DNA of 64,000 nucleotides, from assembly GCF_010093595.1 (NCBI RefSeq), contig NW_022985445.1, forward strand, positions 496,001 to 560,000, written 5' to 3'. Below, one piece after another: positions 1 to 11,200 of the stretch. The number at the start of each line of letters is the position of its first letter. Positions within the stretch are counted from its first letter, which is position 1. The DNA is from Mytilinidion resinicola (lineage: Eukaryota; Ascomycota; Dothideomycetes; Mytilinidiales; Mytilinidiaceae). The notes beneath the pieces were generated by a model. That model was not told the DNA's origin and made no database searches. It saw nothing but the letters and a program-made list of their open reading frames with translations. Both the position numbers and the translations under genes were made by a program.

Positions 1-1020
1 TTGACGGTGAATAAACCAACACTAGGAACCTCTTACGTGAAACTGAACGGCACCCATATCTTCTTGATGCTTGCTAAAAACTTCCATTCCATTCAATACC
101 TTAACTGTCTCAGTAGCTTTTTACCAAACTGTGTTCACCAAACTGGGTTTCTCCTCAGACGTCGATATGTAGCCCGTCGACCGCCGTCCAGCCTACTCAC
201 CACACTAGCCCTGCCTGACTCATTGGCGACCCTGCCGGTCCCCGGGGGTGCAGTCTCCACGCCTTTCTTGCCAACTACAAGCTCTCACCTACCATTGCCA
301 ATACTACACACATCCTTTTTTCTACGACCACAGGTCCGTCATTCTATCTCGCGCCCAGCTCACCCGCCGAGACACCTCCACACCCGCACAAGCACCTCGA
401 GCTGCTATTCAAGCAACTAGCTGGATGAACAGTCCCGAGCCCTCACAGTAGTACTGTAAATGATCGGCTGCCACTCAACCACACCATTTCCATCCAGGAC
501 GCAGGACTCGCGGCGCCTGTGAAGCGAGTTGGCGGTAGGAATCTTAAGGAACTAAGGCTACAGGCTAAAGAAATATCCACATGCCATACGGTCAGTTTCA
601 TAGTTTTAGAATGCAAATCTGAAGAGGCTTTTCGGGCGCGGCGTTGCAAAAGTCCGTGTCCGTAAACTACTCCATCGTTCCCAGATCCCTGGAACTTTCC
701 CGCCTGGAACACATTGACATTTAGATGGAGTCTGCACGGATCTTCTGAGGATTGAAACTATAGCTTTGAACACTCTTGCGCTGCCTCAGAACCGAGTTTA
801 GTATCCACCCTGCTGTAGAGAAGGATGCGAAGGAGGACCGACCAAATCTCGCCCACCAACGTCTTCCTATTCCGATCGGCCATCCTCCCTCAACAGTCCG
901 CGAGTGCGTACGTATAAAAGCTATCAGAGCTCCTTGAAAACACCCAACCGTCCAAACCAACTCACTCCTTCAACTCTCCCCAACATCATCCCTCACTCAA
1001 CCACTCCCAGACTCCCCAAA
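1..1020. other. Intergenic, no gene seen
   Basis: Only short overlapping open frames without conserved motifs or credible splice sites. The last ~100 bases are CT/CA-rich with runs such as CACTCAACCACTCCC just before the ATG at 1021, as is usual for a fungal promoter and leader. Confidence 0.6.
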
Positions 1021-1290
1021 ATGCACCTCTCCACCCTCCTCTTCCTGACCCTCGCCGGCCTCCTCAGCCTCACCACCGCAGCACCACAGCTCCAGAAAGT
1101 CGACTGCGCCAGCGACTGCATCAGCAGCAAATTCGGGGGCAACAGCAACGAGTCTAAGTAAGTCTTTGCCTACAGACCCCCTGTACCAGTACTGCAAACT
1201 CATACAATATGGCCGTGTTGTAGCAAAGAATGGTGCGGAATGGCATGCGCCTTTGGGCTTTACAAGCCGGCTGTGATCGGGTGTCCGTGA
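1021..1290 (+). CDS. Small secreted cysteine-rich protein
   Basis: Two exons, 1021-1157 and 1224-1290, joined across a 66-base intron (GTAAGT donor, TAG acceptor), give a 67-residue protein. Residues 1-20 form a clear signal peptide (Met-His, then a Leu-rich core ending Thr-Thr-Ala-Ala) with likely cleavage near Ala20/Ala21. The mature part of about 47 residues has five cysteines at 29, 33, 50, 54 and 66, in two C-x3-C pairs plus one near the C-terminus. I do not recognise the family. Size, export signal and cysteine content match fungal small secreted proteins, some of which are effectors, but a role in host interaction is only inference. The odd number of cysteines leaves one unpaired in a monomer. 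The start is the only ATG placing a signal peptide at the N-terminus. No neighbour suggests a pathway. Confidence 0.68.
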
Positions 1291-2363
1291 CCGCGGCGTG
1301 GAAGAGTGGTGGTGTGCGGAGAGGGATATCAAACGGGCTATGGTGGCGATTGGTGTGAAGGAGGTTTGGTGTCAGTGTTTAAATGTACCTATGCGAGTTT
1401 ATATCGCGGTTTTTGAAGAGGGGAGAGGAGATCGGAGAGCATCGATGTGAGCGCGATCGAAATGCCGCTAGATCCAATCCGAATTTGAGTCGTAGGGGCC
1501 AGGGCTCGTGATCTCTCATATATCCACGCACCCGACCTAGGGTCTGAAAGGACCATACTCTAAAAAGAGCGCAGTTCATTCTTCTAGGTCTTGAATCATT
1601 TCGTTCTTGAGCAGTAGCACCACGAGCAAGAGGAAAGCGTGACCGCATAAGCGACTAGATAGACGGCCCCTAGGTGTAGACGGCTCCTAGGTGTAGGATA
1701 CCTTAGTTTACTACCTACCAACTTCCCACATCCCCATTTTTATATCTTTCACCTCCTAAATTTCATCTACTTGCCATTTACTCCATATCGTGTGGCTTAC
1801 CATCATCATTCTTCCGAATTTCGTTGCGTTGCTCAAACTCTGGCCCCATCGCAGAACCGTGCAAATAGCACCGGTGTGAGTTCGCGCCACTGATCATAAC
1901 CAGAAGAAAAAAGCCCACGAAAGACGAAACCCGACAGGAAAAGCAGAGAGTGAGAAAAGTTCCATCAAATATCATATCTCAGAAGAGACGAAGATACGTT
2001 AGTCTAAGCAAAAGCTAGCGGATTATGCCTTCAGCAAGAGCGTCGGGTATTACTTCGCACTACCTAGCCTGGACTCACATCAAGATATAATGTAGATAGA
2101 TAGAACGACGCCACGCAAACTCCCGAGATCGCCATGCTGAAAGTCAGACAAAAGAGAAGAAGGCAACAAAAGGCAAACAAAAAGAGTCGCCCAGCTAGGA
2201 CAGGTACTCCACCGGACGGGCAAAGCAACGAGGCTTGCGGGTGTTCATAAATGTGAGGCTTTAACCCGGTAAGACGGATGCCAGCTGAAGGTATCAACGC
2301 CTAATGTAGTGTTCGCCCGAGCGCATCAATCCGAAAGTGAGTGCCTGCCGCTTCACGACAGGA
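1291..2363. other. Intergenic, short tandem duplication
   Basis: No supported gene. A 17-base unit (AGACGGCCCCTAGGTGT and a one-base variant) is repeated head to tail at 1661-1677 and 1678-1694. The rest should hold the 3' ends of the small secreted gene and the SWIB gene, which converge here. Confidence 0.55.
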
Positions 2364-3546
2364 TCACTCGTCCTGGGCGTAAAGATTCTGATTAAGAATC
2401 TTGTTCATGGTGAACATGTGCACGCGGTCCTGCTTGAAGACGGCACGCATTGCATTATCGCAACGTATTTGGCGCTTGTCGCTGGGGTCTTGCAGGTCGC
2501 GCTCTTTGACATATTCCCAGATCTTCTTGACGGTTTGGGGGCGAGAAAGCTGGGATTGATTAGCACTTGCTGTATAATGACAAATTGGCCTAATGATTGC
2601 TTCCAAAGCAGAGCGGTAGTTCGGATGAAGGAGTAAAGCATGTTGGAGTGTCGGTGACTTACACTAGTCTCGCCCAACAACTCCGACAGCGCCGGTGAGA
2701 GGTTCATAGGCTTCTATTGGGTGTGTCAGTAAACCGATTCTATTCCAACGTTGCAACAGACTTACGTGAAAGCCGCTGTTCCGGTTCACTTCCTTCTTTT
2801 TAGCCCCTTCACCAGACTCAACCTCACTATCATCGTCCGAGTTGATCTTCCTCGCGCTCTTCTGCTTTTTCTTCGCAGCTTTGTCCTTCTTCTTCACCAC
2901 CGGCGCCCTCTTCTTAGTGTTCCCACCGCGGGTCGATCTAGCGTGCCTGTTCTCCTCAGCCTGTAACCGCGCCGCAAGTGTCGCGTCATCCTCTTCAGCC
3001 ATCTTGCTGCTCTTCTTGTGTTTCTTCTTTGGCGGTGAGGGCTCCACCTCAGACAGTTCCGATTCCTCCTCCGATTTCGCGCGCTTTTGGGGAGAGGATT
3101 GGTCCGAAGGTGTGACAACGTCTGAAGAGTCGCGAGACTCTTTTTCCTTGATGCCGTTGGTAGCTGGAGGTACTGCTGCAGTGGGGGCTGGCTTTGGGGG
3201 CTCTACAACTTCCTGTTGAGTCTTGAGGGTTTGTTCGTGGTTGAATTTATCAAATCGGGACATGATCAACTGCGTCACTTGGTCCTATATTCCAGGTCAG
3301 AAATGCTTGTATATGTGATGTAGTCTCCTTGTGTACCTTCTGATGGGTAATGTCATAGTCGACTTGCGCCTGGAGGCCTTTGCGAATGCGTTTGGCGGAG
3401 ATGGTGTTGAGATCGCTGTTGGCAAGGATGCTATCAATAATGGCGGAGTAAGAAGCCTCAACTTCTGGCGGTAGGGCTATAAGCACGAGGTATCAGCGAT
3501 GAGGTCCAATATAGCTATAGGTACGGAGAGGAAGCTTACAGGCCAT
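2364..3546 (-). CDS. uaf30: SWIB/MDM2 and DEK-C domain protein, UAF30-like
   Basis: Five exons on the minus strand: 3546-3540, 3476-3337, 3284-2766, 2713-2663 and 2549-2364, giving 300 residues. The first exon encodes only Met-Ala plus one base. Residues 1-60 (MASLPPEVEASYSAIIDSIL onward) resemble a DEK C-terminal domain. Residues 75-215 are a low-complexity acidic and lysine-rich linker with several nuclear-localisation-like KKK stretches. The last ~85 residues are a SWIB/MDM2 fold with the signature LSRPQTVKKIWEYVKERDLQ and the end NKILNQNLYAQDE. This architecture matches UAF30/Spp27, a subunit of the RNA polymerase I upstream activation factor, and related SWIB chromatin proteins. A nuclear role in rDNA transcription is inferred from the family; other SWIB proteins act in chromatin remodelling. 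Confidence 0.88.
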
Positions 3547-4265
3547 GTTGGAAACCGTTGTCGGGTGTATGTACTGTGTATAGGTCGACCTGGGGCTATT
3601 CGCGCAAAACGAGCTGCACTAGAGCCTAGAGCAAGAAGCACGGCTGGAAGCGTAAGTACTACAAGCTAGACTGGGCGATCTAAGAGCTAGATCAGGCGCA
3701 AGAGACGGTGGTGAGAGGATTGGCTGGATGGGCTTAAGCGGATATCAGATGCCAGAGGCGCAAGCGAAGCGGGCTGAAAAGCGAAAGTCGGGCAGAAGAG
3801 ATGGTGCCGGCGGAGGTACCCAGAGGGCTGAGAAGAAGGGCGGATTCACGAAGAGTATTGGGCGCGAGCTGGACAGCGCAGTGGTGATGTGCAAGTGAGG
3901 TGAAGATGTTCGGCTTGAGGTGCGGCAGGAAGCTAGCGTCGCGATCTCCACTAAACCCGCGGAGGAGGCTGGGAAGCCGGCGCCGTCGAAGAGACGCAGG
4001 AACTCGTGATGAACGGGATATGGAAAGCAAACTTGTGCTCGTTGCTATGGATATGCTTTGATGTCGTCCTCTTGCATTTGTATGCTATGTCTATGTGATT
4101 GGCTATATAACACGAGAGCTATGCGGGGTGGCCCGCCTTGCCCGCGATGGTACTTCACTATGGAACACCCTGCACGATTTCCGCCACGTATATAGCAGAA
4201 CAGCTGAGCTGTGCTCATAGGCAGAAATGATCTGTTCACCTGTCTCTTCACCAAAATCTCATGGC
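3547..4265. other. Intergenic, no gene seen
   Basis: Lies between the SWIB gene start and the 3' end of the recyclin gene. A 98-codon minus-strand frame (3734-4030) is open but starts at TTG, has no ATG and is arginine/serine/leucine-rich, so I do not call it a gene. The part next to 3547 should contain the SWIB promoter. Confidence 0.5.
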
Positions 4266-7159
4266 TCACATTACAGCGCACCCAAAGCCGTACATGGCCC
4301 TCTCAACTGCACGCTTCACCGCAAACCAATCCGCCCGGCGCTCGGCAAATTCATAGACTTCCTCAGCTCTAAAAATACCATAGTAGCGATCCGAGTCGGC
4401 GATGATGGTGGCAATCTCCTTCGCATGCTCGGGTGAAATCAAATAGATCTGCGAGAGCTCCCGCAGCGCGCTGAAGTACTGCGTAAGCGACTTGTTCCGC
4501 AGGGTCGCGATATATGTGTGGTAGGCATTCATGTCGCTGCAGCTTGTCAGTGACCTGATCTATTCGAAGTATTGCTAGAGCTATACATACCTGATCAGCT
4601 TGATTGCACCGTCGACGCTGATACGCTGGCGTTTCAGGTGCTTGCACAGCGCCGCGAAGAGACGTAGGCCGACTTCCTGATTGAAGACGTCCAGCATGTT
4701 TTTGTCCGTGCTACCCACTAGCATGCTCGTGTGCGAGGAGACCAGGTCCACAATCTTGGTTGCCGTGTGACTGGGTCCAATGTCTTGCATGTGCACCACC
4801 CCATCGGTCCCTGGGCTGGGGTTGAAATCGGTGGGTAGTTGCGTGGTTGCGCAGATGTACTCCACCTCGTCCATAAGCACATCGATACCCTTGTTAAGGC
4901 CTGCTGCGACCCGCTCGTCTAGCATCTGCTCGAACCGCTTCTTTTCCTTGACAGCCACACTGAGAAAGTCGTCTCGATCGGTCAGCCTTGGTGCCACCAA
5001 TTCCTGGAGGTAGAATACGTCGACCATCTGCTGGATCAGATCGCCCACGTTCACCAATTCAAGAAACGTGACCAATGGCTCGACTCCTTGCTGAGCATGG
5101 TCCGCAACTTCACGTGGGTTGTATGCTGACAGATGATTGACAGCCTTGTCGAAGCCTGTTTTAATGTGACGCTGCCCTAGAATCTGCAAGAGGCTAATAA
5201 ATATATTCTCACATTGCTCTCGGGACTCTTCTCCGGACTGGCCGCCCAGTTTGACAAATATAGCTGCTCGTTCCAGACTTGACTTGGCCATGTGGATGAG
5301 ATTGAGCGCTACCTCAATGCTGAAAAGTGAGCGGATGCCTTCAAGGCGTGAGTTCATGATGGCAGCCTTCGCCGCCAACTCCGTACTTGGAGCCTCTATT
5401 CTTGGCGACGCGGATCGTTCCCCGGGAACTGGTGTCCCTGACCTCGAGGCGGGAGGTTCCAGGCTATCGCCGTTGGGTATTGCGGGGGCTGTTGCAGGTT
5501 TGCTAGCTCCGAATGGAGTCGGAATGGTGGAGACGACGTTCACCGGCATCATGACCACCTTTCTGAATGAGCTAAGGAAATCTCGTTTCACGGCTTGTCG
5601 ATTGACATTCGCCATGAAGGCGGATTCAGTCGACTGCTCCTCATCGGAGAGCCTCTTTTCCCATACTTCGACTTCCGATTCCGATTTACGTTTGAAGAAG
5701 TCTAGCTCTTCCGATAGATAGAGATCAACGTGGGGCTCAAAACTGCGAGAAACAATCCGCAGGACCTCTTCCTGGAAGTTCGCTTTTGATCCTTTGGTGC
5801 CCTTCAGCGTGTGCGCAAATTGTAGTCCTTGGCCGAAGACCCCGGCGACAGCCTTCAGATATACCTCGATTGATGTGTCGTGGGCCTCATCAAATAGCGT
5901 CGTGACGTATTCGGAAATGATGTCCTCACCAACGCGGTCCAGAAAAGGAAGTAGAACGTCTACAGTGGGCGGAAACACGCGATCAATGATCTCGGCCTGC
6001 TCGTTCAGAGACGTTGCGAGTTCTTTGAAAAAGTCATGTGAGGGCTGCAGAGATATATGGCCGGGTGCTGTGTCCTTCAAGCCGTCGGTCGGGTTCCCTA
6101 GTTTCTCCTTGTCAATCATTAGAGGATGATTGTGGATAAAGCTATCAATTCCAGCTGTGCCGCCATTCAGCGTGACAAGAACGTGGGCATATCGCTTCAT
6201 ACGCCCATCGACGTCGTTGGATTCATACCCTTGTTCGAATTCCCGGAGTACGGCATTCTCAAAAATGCCTATCATCGACTCTAGCTTCTCTTCTCGACGA
6301 GACCATCCTTGCGAGAAGTCGCTCTTCGCAAATATTTTGAGCTGAGATAGCATTTGCGCTTGATGCTCCGGGTCCCGATAAGTTCGAAATAATACCGGGT
6401 CTGTATGACTTCTGGACCTGGCAAGGTCAAAGTAGTAGGGCGCCAGCGCTCCGTAAATCTTACCGTACTCCTGCCGTGCGTGACCACGGATTGAACGGAC
6501 TTTCGAGAGAACTTTTAACGCCAAATTCGGATCCAGGGAGAAGGACTGGCCGGGAGCCGTCGTTCCTGAGGGGGAGAGGGTCATGGCATCGAAGCCACGG
6601 TCCAGAGTACTTGCCCGCGGTCTTCCAGCGGGCCGGTCGAGCGACATCCGCTGCTTTTCTTCCTCCCAGCCGGCGTCGAATAATGTGATGCTTTTTTTTG
6701 GCTCCTCAACTCCGCCGCCAGCAATCCCATTTACACTGCCGTTCCACCCTACCCCCGTCCTTCGCGCCTCCTCCGCCTCTTTCGCACGTTGGGCTTCGAT
6801 CTTCCTCCTCATAGCTTCCTCGAACCGCTGCCGCGCCTCCGTTTCATTCCAACAACCCATACTCTTCAGTCGCTGTATCCATCGTGTGTCATCGTATACC
6901 ATCTCCTGCATGCGGCGTGAGGTCCGGGCAAATCTGAACAGGTCGGGAATTGGGAGGTAGTCGAGTATTGTGGCGATAAGTTCTAGAAGCGTTAGAGGAC
7001 AATTGCAACATCGGGTCATTTCGCTCTACCTGCGGGCAGTACTGGCTTTGAGTCCACAATTTGCGTGGCTCGTAATGAGGCCAGCACATGTTGTCGTGGG
7101 TGCTCGCCGGAAAGGGGAGCTCTCTTGAACGATGACATGGTGGGAGACTGGTTGGACAT
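4266..7159 (-). CDS. rcy1: Recyclin-1 (F-box, Sec10-like exocyst-related protein)
   Basis: Three exons, 7159-7030, 6982-4591 and 4536-4266, encode about 930 residues; the introns are 47 and 54 bases with clear branch points. An F-box-like segment lies near residues 45-90 (ELIATILDYLPIPDLFRFAR), followed by basic coiled-coil sequence and then a long helical region resembling the exocyst subunit Sec10, continuing to the C-terminus. This is the layout of recyclin-1 (S. cerevisiae Rcy1, S. pombe Pof6), which acts in endocytic recycling and late secretion at sites of polarised growth. Two in-frame ATGs exist, at 7159 and 7138; either could be used, and the choice changes seven residues. The first exon is needed to complete the F-box and would be missed if only the long open frame were used. 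Confidence 0.9.
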
Positions 7160-7551
7160 GCCGGCGGGGAAGAAGAACACGTCCAGCGGCTTGGATCAGT
7201 GCAGGTTTGGCATTGCTGGGAGGCTGTGATAGAGTAGCAGTCAGCGGGGGTGAAATCTGTGGTTGGCGGTTGGCAGAGAGGCGGCAGCTTTAAGCGAGGG
7301 TGAACTGGAGTACCCTTGTTTGAGTTTACTTCGAGGGTTCATGCGCGTTTGGCGATTTCGATATATTGATATCGAGATTTTGTTTCAATTTGTTTTTACA
7401 GGGCTTGAAACTTGGATTTGATGAAGGCTCTCCTAATTCAATAAAATGCTAAAACGGGTAAATACCGCCCGATAGCAACCATAACTTCGTGAATACCACG
7501 CCCAATCACAACCCTCCCATGTAGGTCATGCTCCAGCAGCTTGAACCAAAG
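7160..7551. other. Promoter region of recyclin gene
   Basis: Upstream sequence of the minus-strand recyclin gene, meeting the 3' end of the CFEM gene on the same strand. It includes an AT-rich stretch at about 7360-7470. No other gene seen. Confidence 0.5.
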
Positions 7552-8217
7552 CTATAGCATGGCAAAGAGACCCGCGACGGCAGCACCCATGCCAACTCCC
7601 ATTCCGACGTTGTTGACAGCAGCGATGCCTGTGCTGCTGGCTGTAGCAGATGCGGGAGAAGCTGTCGCGGCGGAGGCCGCGGAGGAAATCTTGGCCGCAA
7701 CGGATGAGGATTCACTGGCCGCGCTGGACGCGCTGGAAGCGCTGGCTACTGAGCTTGCGCTAGCTCCTGAAGCAGTGCTAGACGGTGTACCCGTGGCGGA
7801 AGCTGAGGACGCGCAAGAGGCAACTGAAGGAACGATGATGTTGTACGTTTTGCAAAGTTGTGCCGCGAATTCAATGGTTGCTAGAGAGGGACAATGGTCA
7901 GAATCAGGGTACTCAGCAGGAGCAGGGAGGACTCACTCTTGGTATCGTCGGCGTCGCAGCTCTTAGAAACGCAGCAGGACAAGTTCGAGATCAGGTCTGA
8001 ATTACCGCATATGCAGGCGATGTCAAGCGTCTTGCAACCGCCGAAGTTCTGGCCCACGCATGTTCGCTATCACAACTATCAGACCATGCGCTGAAACGCT
8101 GCGATACTAGTGTGTAGAGTGTCTACTTACGGCGCACTGGGGCAATTGATCTAGAAGGCTCTGCGCGGTGCTCAAGGAGGTCAGTGCAGCGATGACTGCG
8201 ATGATAGAGAAACGCAT
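7552..8217 (-). CDS. CFEM-domain GPI-anchored cell wall protein
   Basis: Three exons, 8217-8131, 8066-7937 and 7880-7552, give 181 residues. Residues 1-18 are a signal peptide. A CFEM domain follows (about residues 20-85): the LPQCA start, a C-x3-C pair, GGC, a C-x-C (ACIC), an adjacent Cys-Cys, KSC and a final QLC. Nine cysteines are present where the family usually has eight; the extra one is in the Cys-Cys pair. A long serine/alanine/threonine-rich stalk follows, ending in a short hydrophobic tail (AAVAGLFAML), as in GPI-anchored proteins. CFEM proteins work at the fungal surface, several in haem or iron uptake and some in adhesion or host contact. The iron-linked aspartate seen in haem-binding CFEM domains appears to be present before CIC (LDIAC), but haem binding is not established. 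Confidence 0.88.
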
Positions 8218-11200
8218 CTTGCAAGGGACAAAGAGGGAGGCAGGCGCACGGGTATAAGACGGGAAGATGCAGTAGGAAACAGAACGAAGAGGACCAGCTG
8301 GGGTTTATGTAGAAAGCCAGGTTAGTGCAATTGATTGGGGAGGGGCTCGTCCCTCTTCGGCTCGCGATGGATGTTTTCAATCCAGACCGTTGGGCGCTCT
8401 TGCAATTCCAGATTCCGCTAGCAGGAATTAATGTATTTTGTGATAGGCACTTTCCGCCCGACGCTAGGTGCCTGCTCTATAAACCTCCGTCTTTGATGGT
8501 TTTTTGAGGATTCCGGGCGCCTTATGAGGAATCTGGTGACATGTGTAAGACTTCTCCACGCTGGACGAGTCGGTCCCCACATTCATCCCTGACAGGCGGT
8601 TCCTGCATCGGCACACTAGGCAGGAAAAGTGGCACACTGTCTGAGGTGGCCCAGAGAGCCATCAGGTTTGCCACACTTAGTAATTCAGAAACAACAATAG
8701 GATATTAGAGGACCTCACGCGGTGCTAACGAAGCATACACAGGCACAGAAAGACTGTGTATATATCTCATGGATTCGTGGACTACCATTTTCTGTGGACA
8801 CTCATCAGCCGCGCTGTCTTCTAGGTGCACCTGTCTACCACTGCTTGAGGTGCTTCAACGAGTTTCCACATAGCCCAGAGCGAAGAGCTTCTATCCCGTC
8901 TATATTTCTGAAAATGTATTGAAGGTAAGACAAGTCGAGCTCCAAGGTGACTTGATGAACCTCCTCCAAAAGCGGCGATGAGAGATGTCGACTAAGACCA
9001 ACACCAGAAAAAGCCATTTATTTGTACGTCGGCCGCTGTGTGAAGTTCGGCCGCGTCGTACAAGGCCGTTGAGAAAAGCAAGTATCGCCCAACCGCGGCA
9101 GATGCTGCAGCTAGCCAATCGCCCCGGGATGAAGTTATCGCTGAACATGAAGCGGCATTGATTGTATGTAAGGAAACCTTGGATCGACTAACTACCGAGA
9201 TCAATCGTACTGGGAAGCATCGACCAATGCAGGTGTCCCCAAAATCCATGTCGTTCAACTACTTGCCATCTTAGTCTCTTTCACATGCTGAAGCTGTGAG
9301 GCCTTCATGTTCTCTAAGACCGACTGGTAATCCCCGAATAATTTTTGTCTGGTGAGTCAACTTTTCTATATCTGGCCGAGCCGAGGATACGGAGTACAAG
9401 ATGCACTGCTAGGATGGGAGGCTGGTAGCGGAGCCTCACTGTAACTTCTAACTTGGCGACACCACAACACCAGCGCGATACTGCTGGCACGTATCTCTGC
9501 GACCCTTTCGAAGGCCACACCGCCCAGGGGCAGGCCAACGAACCGGTAAGAAGCCCTAGCGTACCTTCGTGGCCCCCTCGAAGGCCATCTCCAACGCGCC
9601 TCACATCCGCCCTCGCTCCGCCTCTCCCCCACACGAGGGTGTCACTTTCACACCGCGCCCCAACGCCCTCTGGGATCATGGAGGGAAGACGGGCGAGGCA
9701 ACGGGACCTCCTAACGAACTTCTTTGCGCAGCGCCCGAATCTGAAGGCGTTCTGATAGACCCCTCGCTCCACAGATCGCCAGCGTAGTGCGCGATTTACT
9801 GCAGCCCTATATTTCTGCTGCGAACTTTGAACGAACATCAAATCGCGCAGAGGCTAGGTTTGGAGAATGGAGAACAAGGGTTCGTCAGCGCTGCCTCGTC
9901 GGTGGGATGAATAGTAGCCGTGCGAGAAGGGTGAAAGGCAGGAGCTGGAATCGATGTAGGGCGCACACCGACATCCATCCCACTCCCTTGCCTTTCTCGA
10001 CAGTCCTGGAGAGGGCGCAACTGTGAGGCCGTTCGTGGGGGGCGCGCGGGACAACGCAACCATCTATCTGCCAGGAAGCTGGCGATGCTGAGCCGGTGAA
10101 AGAGTCATCGAGCTCATCTTCGTCGCAGACGAGCTGGGACGGGGTTGTTTATCACACGCGCACACTTCAAACCGCAAGCCCCGTCAACATCTTCCCGGCC
10201 GAGGTGCGCGCAGGGGGCTTTATAATCAATGATGAAATGTTTGGTTGATGGGCCCCGTACCTGCGTTGGCGCCGCGAGCGCAGAAACCGCCTCGCCAACA
10301 GCCTCTCATGCGCCGCTTTGCACTGCCGCAGTCGACACGTTAACGCGGACGCTGGATGGGCACTGAATGGTCACAAGCAGTTCGCTGCCTGGTGTAAAGC
10401 CTCCATTTGAGGCTCCAAGGCTCTCTTGCCAAGCGCCAGTTGTCCACCCAGCCACAAGCTGGACCACTTGACCCGAGTACAAGCCTGGCACCCACTTTCA
10501 GCGGTGACCTGTTCGGCCGCCGCGGTGTGAAGCGGTTTCAGCTTTCCCAATGCGCCTGGGTTCTAGAAGGTTGTCGCAAGTTGTTCTCTGGGAATTTCGC
10601 CGCAAAGGCCCCCGATGACTGACCGTTGGCCCTGTAGCCCTACTGTTCCAAGGTCAGGGCGAGTGGCTGAGGCCCACTATACCCCATCAGGCGTCCGCGA
10701 GTGAATTCCCACCGGCGGAAGCACTTTCCAGTCGCCGCTTCAGGCCGGCCTGAAAACCAGAAGGCAGCTGTCTGGGAAATGTAAGGCTCAATTTTGTAGC
10801 ATTGAGCGGTGGCGCGCGCCCTCTTAGGTCAAAAGTAGCCTTGTTTGAGGCCGCCTTCCTCTGCCTTCTGTATCGCAGCATGGCCACCACAATGTCGTCT
10901 GGAGGTATATAGAGAGGCCTGACTTCCAACCTGAGTTTCTCACACAGCCCATTCAAACATATCACCACTGCCTACACTTAGCCTGAAGCTACCTGCATAA
11001 AGTCTTACGCCTCACCCGCATCCTCGTTGCTTTATACCAAACTAGCAAACGCCCCTTCCGCTTTCGACTCAAGCACTATGTCGACTCGATTGCTATCCAA
11101 CGCCTCCCACCTGAAGGCCGGCGACCCCCAGCCCAGGGACGGAGGGGCGCCGAACAAGACCGTCTCCAGTTTGCATCTTCAGATGCGTTTCACCACTTCC

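Noticed and set aside
3734..4030. 98-codon minus-strand frame between the SWIB and recyclin genes
   Set aside because: Begins with TTG, has no ATG, and is compositionally biased; no splice sites or domain.
9450..10060. Several 70-175 codon frames on both strands
   Set aside because: Mutually overlapping, GC-driven, no homology-like motif, no introns.
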